Assembly: GCA_049698695.1 (NCBI GenBank)
Contig: JBAVYH010000201.1
Coordinates: 1 to 64,000, forward strand
Source of the DNA: Bog-375 sp049698695
GTDB lineage: Bacteria > Acidobacteriota > Terriglobia > Bryobacterales > Bryobacteraceae
Reading direction: 5' to 3'
DNA: 64,000 nucleotides
The position numbers were made by a program, and so were the translations under genes. The notes below the pieces were generated by a model, which searched no databases, was not told the DNA's origin, and was given only the letters and a program-made list of their open reading frames with translations. Position 1 is the first letter of the stretch. Each line of letters begins with the position of its first letter. Below are positions 1-9,600 of this stretch, in pieces.

Positions 1-64
1 CAGGCTCAATTCCTCTGCATCCTGCATGCTGATGATCAACCCCCAGCATGCGCACACCCTCCTC

Positions 65-118
65 CAGGCTCATCCTGTGTTAGAAACAGGCTCACCTTCA
101 GGCTCATCCTGCATTAGA
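65..118. repeat. Short tandem direct repeat
   Basis: A 20-base unit beginning CAGGCTCATCCTG occurs at 65-84 and again, with two changes, at 99-118. Shorter pieces of it (CAGGCTCA) occur at 1-8 and 88-95. The block lies just upstream of the first gene and no coding frame crosses it convincingly. It may be the edge of a longer array that starts before the window. Its role is unknown. Confidence 0.5.
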
Positions 119-167
119 CAAGACTGCCCGTTTCGTCGTTCGGCCGTCCTATGGTAACCTTCAGATC

Positions 168-1277
168 ATGCGCCGTTCCTGCCTGGCAACCGCGCTGCTG
201 ATCGCGTTTGGCCTCATAATTTCTCTGCGCGCCGGCGACCCGGATCGCGACTTTTCCGGGAAGTGGGTGCTGGACCCCGCCGCCAGCGACATTCGCTCGC
301 TCGGACAAGTGGAGTCGTACCTCGCCATCTCGCAGGGCGATGCCGGCATCCTGTGCTCAGCGGGGCCTGTGCGGTGGTCGTACGCGCTCGATGGCAGCGA
401 AACGCGCAAGCGCGTCGGCGACGAATCCTGGAACTCCGTCGTTAAGTGGGAAGGCGAGGCACTGCTCGTCAACACTCTGGTCTCCGGCGCGCGGGACTAC
501 ACGGTGATGGATCGCTGGTCGCTCTCGCGCGACCACAATACGCTGACCATTGCCCGGCAGGTGGTTCGGGCCAGCGGAGAAGTGAACGGCAGGCTGGTGT
601 TCCAGCGCGAAGGCGCGCCCGTCGTGGCCGCTCGGCCGGCAGCCAGCGAAACTGCGCCGGCAAGCACGTTGCGCACGTCCGAACCGGCTGGCGACGCGCC
701 GCAACCGGCGCTGGCGAAGAGGACCGAGCCGGGCGTGCCGCCCGACATCACGGTTCCCCGAGGAACGCGAGTCCTGCTGGCGCTGGTCAGCGAAGTGAGT
801 ACCAAGCACGCCAAGGAGGGCGATCGCGTCTATCTGCGGACGGACGCTCCGGTCGCCGTCAACGGGCGGGTGGTGATCCCGCGCTGGAGCGACGTCGCCG
901 GAACGATCACCCGAACCAAGCCGGCCGGCCGCGTTTCCGGCAAGGGCGAGCTATACATCCGCTTCGATTCGCTGATTCTGCCCAACGGCGTATCGCGCGA
1001 TTTTCGCGCCCGGCCGACTGGAGATGAGGGCAAGGTGGAGGGCAACGGCAAATCGGCCGATGGCCGCACGGTGATGGAAGGAGCCGGTATGGGCGCCACG
1101 GTGGGCGCTATCACCAGAGGACTGCCCGGCGCCGCGGTCGGAGGGGCTGCCGGCGCTTTGGTTGGGGTCCTGCTTTCTCGCAATCAGGACGTGGTGCTGC
1201 GCCCCGGCACCCACCTCGAGATGGTCCTGGACCGCGACCTGGTGTTTCATCCCGACGAGCTTCGGTCGACGCGTTGA
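168..1277 (+). CDS. Secreted glycine-zipper protein
   Basis: This 369-residue protein starts with a signal peptide (about residues 1-22, basic start then a hydrophobic run). Residues about 30-150 form an unrecognised N-terminal part, followed by a Pro/Ala-rich linker. The last 170 residues begin with a 'VPRGTRVLLALVSEVSTK' segment and contain a Gly/Ala-rich stretch near residues 303-335 that resembles glycine-zipper membrane segments. The C-terminal part is clearly paralogous to the protein at 51657-52460: both have 'GELYIRFDSL.LPNG' or a close variant and end in an 'EMV.DR' segment. An envelope location is inferred. The function is unknown. No strong ribosome-binding site is seen before the ATG. 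Confidence 0.8.
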   Translation: MRRSCLATALLIAFGLIISLRAGDPDRDFSGKWVLDPAASDIRSLGQVESYLAISQGDAGILCSAGPVRWSYALDGSETRKRVGDESWNSVVKWEGEALLVNTLVSGARDYTVMDRWSLSRDHNTLTIARQVVRASGEVNGRLVFQREGAPVVAARPAASETAPASTLRTSEPAGDAPQPALAKRTEPGVPPDITVPRGTRVLLALVSEVSTKHAKEGDRVYLRTDAPVAVNGRVVIPRWSDVAGTITRTKPAGRVSGKGELYIRFDSLILPNGVSRDFRARPTGDEGKVEGNGKSADGRTVMEGAGMGATVGAITRGLPGAAVGGAAGALVGVLLSRNQDVVLRPGTHLEMVLDRDLVFHPDELRSTR

Positions 1278-1310
1278 TCGCGCTCCGCGCCCACGGGAGC
1301 CTTGACCCCG

Positions 1311-2078
1311 CTACGGCCCGCCGCCCGGTTCGCTGCGCAGGCCTTCGACGGTGAGTAGCACCACGTCGACGCGCCGGTTGTGGGCCCGGCCCTCGTCGGT
1401 ATCGTTGGTATCGGCGGCGGCGTTTTCGGCATATCCGGCCACGGCCATGCGGGCGCGTGGAATCTGGTAGCGGGTGGCCAGGATTTCCAGCATGGCGATG
1501 GCGCGAGCCGCCGAAAGCTCCCAGTTGCTGCGGAAGCGCGAGTTGTGGATGGGGAGCGAATCGGTGTGGCCCTCGAGGCGCACCGGGTTGGGCAGGTCCT
1601 GAATCACGTCGGCGATTTTCTCCAGGGTCGGAAAGCTGGCCGGCGACACCACGTCCTCGCCGGAAGCGAAGAAGCCTGATTCGCGCAAGCTGATTACCAG
1701 GCCTCGCGCTTCCAGCTTGAGTCCCACCTTGCCGGCGCGCAGTTCCGTGTCGAGGATGCGGCTGAGCGTCTCCATCGAGCGCGTCAAATCCACCGGGCCG
1801 GCGGGCGCCGCAATCGGCAGCTCCTCGAACGCCTCCGGCTTCACGTACTTGTCCTTGTCATGGCGGCCGCGCCCCAACATATTCGCAATGGCCGCGCTGA
1901 ATTCGCCGTGCGCCAACGCCTCCCGCACCGATGCCGACACCTCCCTCGCCTTCGCCTTGTCAGCTTGCGTGGAGGCGAACATCACCACAAAGAAGGCGAA
2001 GAGCAACGTGACGAAATCGGCGTAAGAAACCATCCAGCGTTCGTGGTTTTCACGAGGATGGACCGTTCGGCGTATCAT
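1311..2078 (-). CDS. motB: Flagellar motor stator protein MotB
   Basis: The product is the peptidoglycan-anchored subunit of the flagellar stator, which with MotA forms the ion channel that turns the motor. The single transmembrane helix lies near residues 17-37 and includes the family motif 'SYADFVTLLFAFFVVMFA', with Asp21 as the expected ion-binding residue. An OmpA-like peptidoglycan-binding domain fills about residues 130-245, with 'GHTDSLP' and the following Asn/Arg-rich segment. The length of 255 residues is normal. It follows motA by seven bases on the same strand, so the two are co-transcribed and probably translationally coupled. Confidence 0.93.
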   Translation of the reverse strand: MIRRTVHPRENHERWMVSYADFVTLLFAFFVVMFASTQADKAKAREVSASVREALAHGEFSAAIANMLGRGRHDKDKYVKPEAFEELPIAAPAGPVDLTRSMETLSRILDTELRAGKVGLKLEARGLVISLRESGFFASGEDVVSPASFPTLEKIADVIQDLPNPVRLEGHTDSLPIHNSRFRSNWELSAARAIAMLEILATRYQIPRARMAVAGYAENAAADTNDTDEGRAHNRRVDVVLLTVEGLRSEPGGGP

Positions 2079-2085
2079 GCGGCGC

Positions 2086-3021
2086 TCACCTCCCCGGCGC
2101 CACCGGCCTGGGCCCGGGGAATTGGCTGGCTTGGGGGACGGCCAGCGGCGCTTGAAAGGCCTTTGGCTTGGGCCGCTCGCGGCGCGGGTCGAACGATTCC
2201 AGCTTGAGGCGAATGAGCGTCGGGTTGAGACCCTCGACGATGGCCGCTACGCCCTCCAGGACCATCTCCTGGAGGGCAATGGCCTCGCGCAGTTTGGCGC
2301 GCAACTTGTTGGCCGCCGGCAGAAAGATTATGTTCGCCGAGCCCACCCCGTAAACCGTGGCGACAAAGGCTACGGCGATGCCGTGGCCCACTTCCTTGAT
2401 GTCCTCCAGGTGCTTCATCACCTGAATCAGTCCCATCACCGCGCCGATAATCCCGATGGTTGGGGCGTAGCCGCCCGCCGATTCCCAAACTCTGGCTTCG
2501 GCCTCGTTCGCCTGCTCGTTCTGGACAATGTCGATTTCCATCATCTTCCGCAGTTCCTGGAGATCGGTGCCGTCCACCGCCAGGTTCAGCGCCTTACGCA
2601 GGAAGGGATCGGGGATGGAATCCGCCTCGTTTTCCAGGCTCACGATGCCGTCCCGGCGCGCCTTGGTGGCGAACCAGATCAGGTTGTCGATGACCAGCGA
2701 GTGCGGCGGCGAGGAATCGAAGAACACGTCGCCAAGTCTTTTGAACGCGCGCAGCACCACGTGCAGCGGCGTGGTGACCAGGACCGCCCCAAGGGTGCCT
2801 CCCAAGACGATCATGGCGGCGGTGGTCTGGGCAATATCCTGGATGCTGCCCCGCTCCAGCAACAGTCCGCCGATGAGCCCGGCCAGGGCCAGGCCAATCC
2901 CCGCCATGGTAGACAGGTCCGGACGGATCGGCCTGCGCTCGGCCGGTCTTCGCTGCCACCCCAGACCGGCAGTCACCGGCTTCGGGGAAACGTCCGGCAT
3001 CTTTTGGGGAGCAGTCGCCAT
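2086..3021 (-). CDS. motA: Flagellar motor stator protein MotA
   Basis: This 311-residue membrane protein is the MotA/ExbB-type partner of MotB. Hydrophobic helices lie near residues 38-56, 66-85, 187-205 and 218-237, with the large cytoplasmic loop between helices 2 and 3 that normally contacts the rotor. The 'GGYAPTIGIIGAVMGLIQVM' segment is typical of MotA. A Pro-rich tail follows the last helix. The gene lies between flbD (three bases upstream) and motB (seven bases downstream), the usual flagellar order. Confidence 0.93.
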   Translation of the reverse strand: MATAPQKMPDVSPKPVTAGLGWQRRPAERRPIRPDLSTMAGIGLALAGLIGGLLLERGSIQDIAQTTAAMIVLGGTLGAVLVTTPLHVVLRAFKRLGDVFFDSSPPHSLVIDNLIWFATKARRDGIVSLENEADSIPDPFLRKALNLAVDGTDLQELRKMMEIDIVQNEQANEAEARVWESAGGYAPTIGIIGAVMGLIQVMKHLEDIKEVGHGIAVAFVATVYGVGSANIIFLPAANKLRAKLREAIALQEMVLEGVAAIVEGLNPTLIRLKLESFDPRRERPKPKAFQAPLAVPQASQFPGPRPVAPGR

Positions 3022-3024
3022 GGG

Positions 3025-3285
3025 CTATGAACTCGCCTGCGGAACTGCCGTTTCCGGCTCGCTTTCGCCGGAATCCTCGCCAGCCTCCTGCGGAGCGGCA
3101 TCCGGGCCGCAGATTCGGCGGCGAAAAGCCACAATCCGGTCGATAACCTCCTCGGCGCTTTCGCGCACCCTCCAAATCTGCCCGTTGGTAAGCGTGATCA
3201 CCGTGTCCGGCGTCACCTCGATGTGCTCAATCATGTCCGAGTTGAGGACCAACGGGACGCGGTTCAGCCGGGTAAGCCAGATCAT
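3025..3285 (-). CDS. flbD: FlbD-family flagellar protein
   Basis: This is a small 86-residue protein. Residues 1-60 ('MIWLTRLNR.P' and 'NSDMIEHIE.TPDTVITLTNG') match the FlbD/swarming-motility family found next to stator genes in many phyla. The last 25 residues are acidic and low in complexity. An upstream TAGGAG sequence about eight bases before the ATG supports the start. It heads the leftward flbD-motA-motB operon. The family's biochemical role is poorly known. It should not be confused with the unrelated Caulobacter response regulator of the same name. Confidence 0.88.
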   Translation of the reverse strand: MIWLTRLNRVPLVLNSDMIEHIEVTPDTVITLTNGQIWRVRESAEEVIDRIVAFRRRICGPDAAPQEAGEDSGESEPETAVPQASS

Positions 3286-3374
3286 TGGACTCCTATAGCT
3301 ATATCGGCGGGGAACCGGATTCCATTAATGGATGAGAAGCCGCGGCCGAAGAGTTTTTGGGGGGAGTTGGCACC

Positions 3375-3614
3375 TTGAACACGAATCCGGAACCAGGCTC
3401 GCAAACTCAAACCTTCGTTATCCCACTCTGGCCAAGATGGGGATATCACGCGCGGGCCGCTTCGCCGGCGCTCTCACCCGCCCTGGCCGAGGAACGCCGG
3501 GAGGTTTTCGAATGCGTTTGGAACGGCCTGCGCACCCAGCCGGATGATTCCGATGCCCGCGCCGCCTGCCGCTTCCTGCTGCACCATCTGGCGGCATCGG
3601 CGCCCCGTTGCTGA
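3375..3614 (+). CDS. Small hypothetical protein
   Basis: This is a possible 79-residue protein starting at TTG, with a GGGGGGAG ribosome-binding sequence nine bases upstream. Codons are strongly G/C at third positions, as in nearby real genes, and the second half (about residues 35-75) could form an amphipathic helical segment rich in Ala, Leu, Arg and Cys. No family is recognised. It lies between divergent flbD and the VOC gene 40 bases downstream and may be co-transcribed with the latter. The non-ATG start and short length leave real doubt. Confidence 0.45.
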   Translation: MNTNPEPGSQTQTFVIPLWPRWGYHARAASPALSPALAEERREVFECVWNGLRTQPDDSDARAACRFLLHHLAASAPRC

Positions 3615-3654
3615 GCGGCTTGGAGTATGATGGCTTCATTCCGGAGGAGAAGCC

Positions 3655-4065
3655 ATGAGCCCTGCCACCGCCGAAACTGCCGGCGCTTCGTTCGGCCTGT
3701 CCAGCATCGGCCAAATCGCCATCACCATCACGGACCTGGAGCGCGCCGTCGCCTTTTACCGCGACACGCTGGGAATCAAATTGCTGTTTCAAGTGCCGGG
3801 CATGGCGTTTTTCGATTGCGCCGGCATCCGGCTGATGCTTTCCGGCGCGGAGAAACCCGGCGAAAACTACAGCTCCATCCTGTACTTCAAGACGCAGAAC
3901 ATCGAAGCCGCGGCCAAAACCCTGGAGGGCCGCGGTGCGCCCTTCGACCGGCTGCCGCACCTGGTGGCGCGCATGCCCGATCACGACCTCTGGATGGCCT
4001 TCTTCCGCGACCCGGACCAAAACCTGCTCGCCTTGATGAGCGAAGTGCCGCGCATCGCAGCATAG
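3655..4065 (+). CDS. VOC-superfamily (glyoxalase-like) protein
   Basis: This 136-residue protein has the vicinal-oxygen-chelate fold. The 'IGQIAITITDLERAVAFYRDTLG' region near residues 20-42 is the first beta-alpha-beta unit of the glyoxalase/bleomycin-resistance/dioxygenase superfamily, and 'WMAFFRDPDQNLLALM' near the end carries the final metal-side strand. The substrate cannot be assigned. A GGAGGAG sequence just before the ATG fixes the start. It reads rightward, apart from the flagellar operon. Confidence 0.88.
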   Translation: MSPATAETAGASFGLSSIGQIAITITDLERAVAFYRDTLGIKLLFQVPGMAFFDCAGIRLMLSGAEKPGENYSSILYFKTQNIEAAAKTLEGRGAPFDRLPHLVARMPDHDLWMAFFRDPDQNLLALMSEVPRIAA

Positions 4066-4141
4066 TGGCGGCGCGAGGCTCGATGCCACCTCGAAACCGC
4101 TCGTTCACGCTCGCGGCTCAGTTCGGAGCCACGCTGCGCGA

Positions 4142-4882
4142 TCAACGCACCACGTTGCCGCCGAAGTTGAAGCACGGGCCGACCGACACACGGACGGTAT
4201 TGCGGCCGTTCTGGAGCAGATCGCTGAACAGATGATCGTGCACGAAGTCGGCCTGCACCCGCAGCCCCACATGGCGCGAAAAGCTGAAATCGGCGCCACC
4301 GCCGAAGCCGTAGAACGCTACCGTATCCACCTTGTAGCCGGAGGGCGCCAGTTGCGCCGCGATGCCGGCGGCGATGGGGTCGCGCGGTTGCGGAGTGGCG
4401 TATTCGTGGATGGCGCCCGCCGATGGCCGGATGAAAAGCGTCACCTTGCTGAAGTGCCGGTAAGAAAACTGCGGCCCGACGGCGAAGGTTTGCGTGCGCG
4501 AGTGCGCCGGCACCACCAAGTTGTAGCCGGCGGGAATCTCGCCCGCCGCCGCCAATTGGCCGAGTTCTGCGCCCAATTGCTGTTGCAGGCTGGGCAGCAG
4601 CAGGTTCGGCGTGAGCGTCAGGTCGCCCGCTGAAATGCTGTAGTCGAATCCCAGCGATAGCCAGGTGTTGGCCCGCACCCCGACCTGAAAGTGAAAGCCG
4701 TTCTCTTGCAAGCTTACCAGGGGACTGTCCAAATAGGTGTAGCCGGTAAACAAGTCAAACCGGCTGACGTAGGTTTGCTGGCCGAAGCCGGGCAGTGACG
4801 CCGCGGCCAGAACCAATGGCAGCAGAGCCATGGGCCGGAACCGGCGAGTTCGGAAATCGACTTGGATTCTTTTGCGTCTCAT
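4142..4882 (-). CDS. Outer-membrane beta-barrel protein
   Basis: This is a predicted exported protein of about 246 residues, with a basic N-terminus and a hydrophobic signal segment (about residues 18-34) ending before 'GQQTYVSRFDLFTGYTYLDSPLV'. The rest alternates polar and hydrophobic residues in short strands and ends with 'VRVSVGPCFNFGGNVVR', typical of small outer-membrane barrels of the OmpA/OmpW size class. A longer frame reaches upstream to 4933. The ATG at 4882 is preferred because it places the signal peptide near the N-terminus. No family is named with certainty. Confidence 0.75.
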   Translation of the reverse strand: MRRKRIQVDFRTRRFRPMALLPLVLAAASLPGFGQQTYVSRFDLFTGYTYLDSPLVSLQENGFHFQVGVRANTWLSLGFDYSISAGDLTLTPNLLLPSLQQQLGAELGQLAAAGEIPAGYNLVVPAHSRTQTFAVGPQFSYRHFSKVTLFIRPSAGAIHEYATPQPRDPIAAGIAAQLAPSGYKVDTVAFYGFGGGADFSFSRHVGLRVQADFVHDHLFSDLLQNGRNTVRVSVGPCFNFGGNVVR

Positions 4883-5090
4883 CAGTTTCGCTCGTGTGAT
4901 TGGGCTGAATTCGATGCGGGCTGTGCGCAGCAAGCGTGCGCCTCCCCTCTCGCGGGCACTGCCGCCGGGCGATCCTGCCGATTATAACCTGTTTGAAACG
5001 GACGTGAAGCGATTTTGCAGTCTTGGAGCGCCGCCGCGGGAATCCGAAACGCCGCAACTGGCGGGGGACGGGGCACGTTTAACAGAATGA

Positions 5091-5816
5091 ATGCCCAAGC
5101 GAAACACCCGAGCCTGGATCGTGTTGGCCGCCGCCGGCGCGGCAGTGCTGACGGCCGGGCCTGAAGCCTGGAAGGACAAGCCGATCGCGGCGTGGACCGT
5201 GGAGGAGGCGCGGCAGGTGCTCACCGATTCGCCATGGGCGAAGACGGTGACGCCGACGCCCAACGGGTCGGGCGGGCCCGGACAGCAGCGCGTTGGCATG
5301 GGGCCCGGCGGAATCGGGATCGGCGGAATCGGCATTGGAGTTCCCGGATTGGGGCGGCACGGCGGCATGGGCGGCTCGCGGCGCGGGTCAACCGACGGCG
5401 GGAGCCCGGATTCCGGCCCGATGCCGACGTTGACCCTGCGGTGGATCAGCGCGATGCCGGTGAGTGCGGCGGAACTGATCGTGCACGAGATGAATGCGCC
5501 TTCGGTGGATGAGAATGATTACGCGATTGCGGTATACGGCGTACCTAACCACACGATCAATGGGGATCCCAACAGCCTGGGCGCGGAACTGAAGAACCAC
5601 GCGGCAATCAAGCGCGAGGGGAAGAAGGATATGAGGCCCTCCAGCGTGGAAGTGCTGATGCACGACGAGGGACCGGTGATTGTTTATCTTTTCCCGCGCA
5701 GCAACGAGATTACGCGGAAGGACAAGATCGAATTCTCCGCCGAGATCGGCCACCTCAAGTTCGCGCAGGATTTCTTTCCGGCCGAGATGGTCTACCAGGA
5801 TAAACTGGAGCTGTGA
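5091..5816 (+). CDS. Secreted hypothetical protein with Gly-rich segment
   Basis: The product has 241 residues, a likely signal peptide (about 1-23) and then 'AWTVEEARQVLTDSPWAKTVT', a segment I associate with a group of acidobacterial secreted proteins. Residues 57-105 form a low-complexity Gly/Ile/Pro-rich stretch ('GGIGIGGIGIG'). The C-terminal part is globular, with an acidic and basic mix. No catalytic motif is recognised. The next gene, also secreted, begins 56 bases downstream. Confidence 0.75.
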   Translation: MPKRNTRAWIVLAAAGAAVLTAGPEAWKDKPIAAWTVEEARQVLTDSPWAKTVTPTPNGSGGPGQQRVGMGPGGIGIGGIGIGVPGLGRHGGMGGSRRGSTDGGSPDSGPMPTLTLRWISAMPVSAAELIVHEMNAPSVDENDYAIAVYGVPNHTINGDPNSLGAELKNHAAIKREGKKDMRPSSVEVLMHDEGPVIVYLFPRSNEITRKDKIEFSAEIGHLKFAQDFFPAEMVYQDKLEL

Positions 5817-5871
5817 CGCGGGCGAAAATCAGCGGGCACAGGCTGCAATAATCGGATACAGGAGGTTGACG

Positions 5872-6237
5872 ATGAAGGGTCGCAGACTGCTGCTGGGGAC
5901 CGCACTGGCGGTCCTTGTGCTGGTTCCGGCGTGGGCCGACGTTACAGGCAAGTGGACCGCTGCGATTGACACTCAGATCGGCGTGCAGAATTACACGTAC
6001 GACTTCAAGGTGGATGGCGACAAGCTAACCGGCCGGGCGAAGTCGCAATACGGCGATACCGCGATCACCGAAGGGACGGTGAAGGGCGACGAAATCTCCT
6101 TCGTGGAGAACCTGGATTTCCAGGGCCAGCCGCTGCGCGTCAGCTATAAGGGCAAAGTCTCCGGCGACGAGATCAAGTTCACGCGCCAGGTGGGCGACGT
6201 GGCGACCGAAGAGTTCGTGGCGAGACGGGCTAAGTAA
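5872..6237 (+). CDS. Small secreted beta-rich protein
   Basis: This is a 121-residue protein with a clear signal peptide ending near 'VPAWA' and a single beta-rich domain of repeated short strands ('DVTGKWTA', 'YDFKVDGDKLTG', 'YKGKVSGDEIKF'). This pattern of G-D-x-[L/I] turns is common among small acidobacterial secreted proteins of unknown function. The start is set by AGGAGG six bases before the ATG. A longer frame exists upstream but lacks such a site. Confidence 0.82.
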   Translation: MKGRRLLLGTALAVLVLVPAWADVTGKWTAAIDTQIGVQNYTYDFKVDGDKLTGRAKSQYGDTAITEGTVKGDEISFVENLDFQGQPLRVSYKGKVSGDEIKFTRQVGDVATEEFVARRAK

Positions 6238-6663
6238 GAACCGCCAGGCCGAGGCGCTTCGCCGGCGGCACGGCGGCCGCGACATCTCCGGTGCGGCTGG
6301 CGTTCTACCACAATCGATCCGGCCTGTTGGCGGCTCGGCCACTCACCGCCCCTGGTGCATTTCCATTACCATGAGGATTGAAGTCGATGGGCGAAGTTGC
6401 AGGCATTATCCCGGCTAGCTTTTCATAACCGCTTACTACCAAACGGCGCACCCCGGCCCAGGGAGCCGAAGAAACGGCCCTCTGCCCGGGAGAAACCGCC
6501 TCTTCAACAGGAAGCATCTGTCAGGTGGCAGGGGCCCAAGCCTCCGCTAACGGCACGTTTTGAAAACCAATGCTCGATCGGGGCTGGGTTGACATACGAA
6601 GTTCAGGACGCCTGTTTGCATTGATGGAGAACAGGCGATGCGCTCATTTGGGGTGACCCAGGA
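6238..6663. other. Intergenic region before RND operon
   Basis: These 426 bases hold no convincing gene. The upstream part has no structure I can name. Near the right end there is TTGACA at 6589-6594 and a perfect 8-bp inverted repeat at 6609-6637, described separately. A GGGGTGA sequence about ten bases before the pump ATG is the likely ribosome-binding site. Confidence 0.6.
6589..6637 (+). promoter_or_regulatory. Candidate promoter and operator of RND operon
   Basis: TTGACA (6589-6594) matches a sigma-70 -35 box, but no good -10 box stands at the normal distance. CGCCTGTT (6609-6616) and AACAGGCG (6630-6637) form a perfect inverted repeat with 13 bases between, in the place where a TetR-type or similar repressor would block transcription of the efflux operon. 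No regulator gene is adjacent, so this rests on symmetry and position only. Confidence 0.4.
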
Positions 6664-9600
6664 ATGTGGCTAGTCCGAGTTGCGCTGGCGCGGCCCTACA
6701 CGTTCATCGTGTTGGCGCTGCTGATTCTGATTCTGGCGCCGGTCGTCATTCTGCGCACTCCCACCGATGTCTTTCCGGACATCGATATCCCGGTCATCGC
6801 GGCGGCTTTCAACTACACCGGCCTAAGCGCGGAGGAGATGGAAGAGCGCATCACCTCCATTTACGAACGGATTCTCACCACCACGGTCAACGATATCGAA
6901 CACATCGAATCGCAGTCGGTCAACGGGCGCGCCATCGTCAAGGTCTTCTTCCAGCCCGGCGCCAACATCAACGCCGCGGTAGCCCAGGTGAGCGCGGTTT
7001 CCCAGCCGATCCTGCGGTCGCTGCCGCCGGGCACGACGCCGCCGTTCCTGCTCACCTACAACGCCTCCAGCGTGCCCATCATCCAGCTCGGTCTGGGCGG
7101 GCGCGGAATGAGCGAGCAGGCGCTGTTCGACTACGGCGTCAACTTCATCCGCACGCGGCTGGTCACCATTTCCGGCTGCGCCATCCCTTATCCGTACGGC
7201 GGCAAGCAGCGCCAGATCATGGTCGATATCAACCCCGCGGCGATGCAGTCCAAGGGGCTCTCGCCGGCCGATGTTACGGCGGCCATCGACAACCAGAACC
7301 TCATCATCCCGGCAGGCACCTCCAAGATCGGCCGGTTCGAATACGATGTGGATCTGAATTCCAGCCCCACCACGGTGGAAGCGTTCAACGATTTCCCCAT
7401 CAAGGTGGTGAACGGCTCGCCGGTCTACATCCGCGACATCGGGCACGTGCGCGACGGCTTCGCGCCGCAGACCAATATCGTCCGCCAGGATGGCAGCCGC
7501 GCGGTGCTGCTCACCGTGCTCAAGGCCGGGAACGCGTCCACGCTGGCGGTGGTGGACGGCGTGCGCAAACTGCTGCCCGTGGTTGCCGCCACCCTGCCGC
7601 CGGAACTGAAGATTCAGCCCCTCGCCGATCAATCCATCTTCGTGCGCGCTTCCATCAATGGGGTGATCCGGGAAGCCGTTATCGCCGCGTGCCTCACCGG
7701 CCTGATGATCCTGTTGTTCCTGGGCAGTTGGCGCAGCACGGTAATCATAGCCGTCTCCATCCCGCTCTCCATCCTGACGTCGCTGATCGTGCTCGGTTTC
7801 CTGCACGAAACCATCAACATCATGACGCTGGGAGGCCTGGCGCTGGCGGTGGGAATCCTGGTGGACGACGCGACGGTGGCAATCGAAAACATCAACCGCA
7901 ACCTGGACGAAGGCAAGGAGCTCGAGCGCGCGATCCTGGACGGCGCCTCGCAGATCGCCGTTCCCGCCCTGGTATCCACGCTGTCCATTTGCATCGTCTT
8001 CCTTCCCATGTTCTTTCTCAGCGGCGTGGCGCGCTACCTTTTCGTGCCGCTGGCCGAAGCCGTGGTGTTCGCGATGCTGGCTTCCTATGGCCTCTCTCGA
8101 ACCCTCGTCCCGACCCTGGCGAAGTACCTGTTGCACCTGCCGAACCGCGGGCCGAGCCGCAATCCCCTGGTGCTGTTGCAGAGGGCGTTCGAGCGCGGCT
8201 TCGACCGTCTACGCACCAGCTACCAGACCATCCTGACCGTGCTGGTTCACCGCCGCGCGCTCTTTGTGCCACTTTTCCTGCTCGCCTGTCTTTCCGGTTT
8301 CCTGCTTTACCCGTGGCTGGGCCGGGATTTCTTCCCGGCATCGGACGCGGGCCAGTTCAAGCTGCATCTGCGCACCAAGACCGGAACGCGCATCGAGGAG
8401 ACGGCGCGCATCTGCGACTTGGTGGAGCAATCGATTCGCCGCCAGATCCCGCGCGATCAGTTGCTCACCATCCTGGACGAAATTGGCCTGCCCTATAGCA
8501 GCATCAATACCATCTACAGCAATTCGGCGCCGGTGGGATCGGCCGATGCCGACATCATGGTCTCGCTCACCAAGGAGCACCGTCCGACGGAGGAATTCGT
8601 GCGCGCGCTCCGCGCCACCCTCCCACGGGAATTCCCCGGCACGGATTTCTACTTCCTGCCCGCCGACATCGTCAGCCAGATTCTCAATTTCGGGCTGCCC
8701 GCCCCAATCGACGTCCAGATTGTCGGCGAGAACGTGGAAGCCAACCGCGACCTGGCGGACCGCATTCTTGACCGGCTGCGCCGCATTCCCGGGATGGCCG
8801 ACCTGCGCATTCAGCAGACCTTCGACCAGCCCAAGCTGCACGTCTTCACCGATCGCACCAAGGCCGCCGAAAGCGGCTACACACAGTCCGATGTGGCCCA
8901 GAGCCTGCTGATTTCGCTGAGCGGCAGTTTCCAGACGCAGCCCACCTTCTGGCTCAGTCCGCAGAACGGCGTCAGCTACAGCGTGGTCACCCAGGCGCCG
9001 CAATACGACGTGCAGTCCTTGCAGGAGCTGCGCAACCTGCCGCTCACAGTGGGACAGCCGCGGACGCCGGAGATTCTCAACGATGTCACTTCCATCAGCC
9101 GCGGCGACGGCATGGCGGTGGTGAACCATTACGATATCCAACGCGCCATCGACATTTTCGGCGCGGTGGACGGCCGCGACCTGGCGAGCGTTGGCGGCGA
9201 TGTGGAGCGGGTGGTGGAGGCCAATCGCCGCAACCTGGTGCGCGGCTCGGAGATGGTGGTGCGCGGGCAGGTAGAGACCATGCGTCAATCGTTCGCCGGC
9301 CTGCTGGCGGGCCTGCTGTTCGCGATCGTGCTGGTGTACCTGCTGATCGTGGTGAACTTTCAATCGTGGCTGGATCCGTTCATCATCATTACAGCGCTGC
9401 CCGCCGCGCTGGCCGGCATCGTCCTGATGCTGTTTACCACCCACACCACGCTCAGCGTGCCGGCGATGATGGGCGCCATCATGTGCATGGGCGTGGCCAC
9501 CGCGAACAGCATCCTGGTGATCAGCTTCGCCAAGGAGATGCTGCAACAGGCCCACGATCCGGTGAACGCGGCGCTGGCCGCCGGCGTGACGCGTTTCCGC

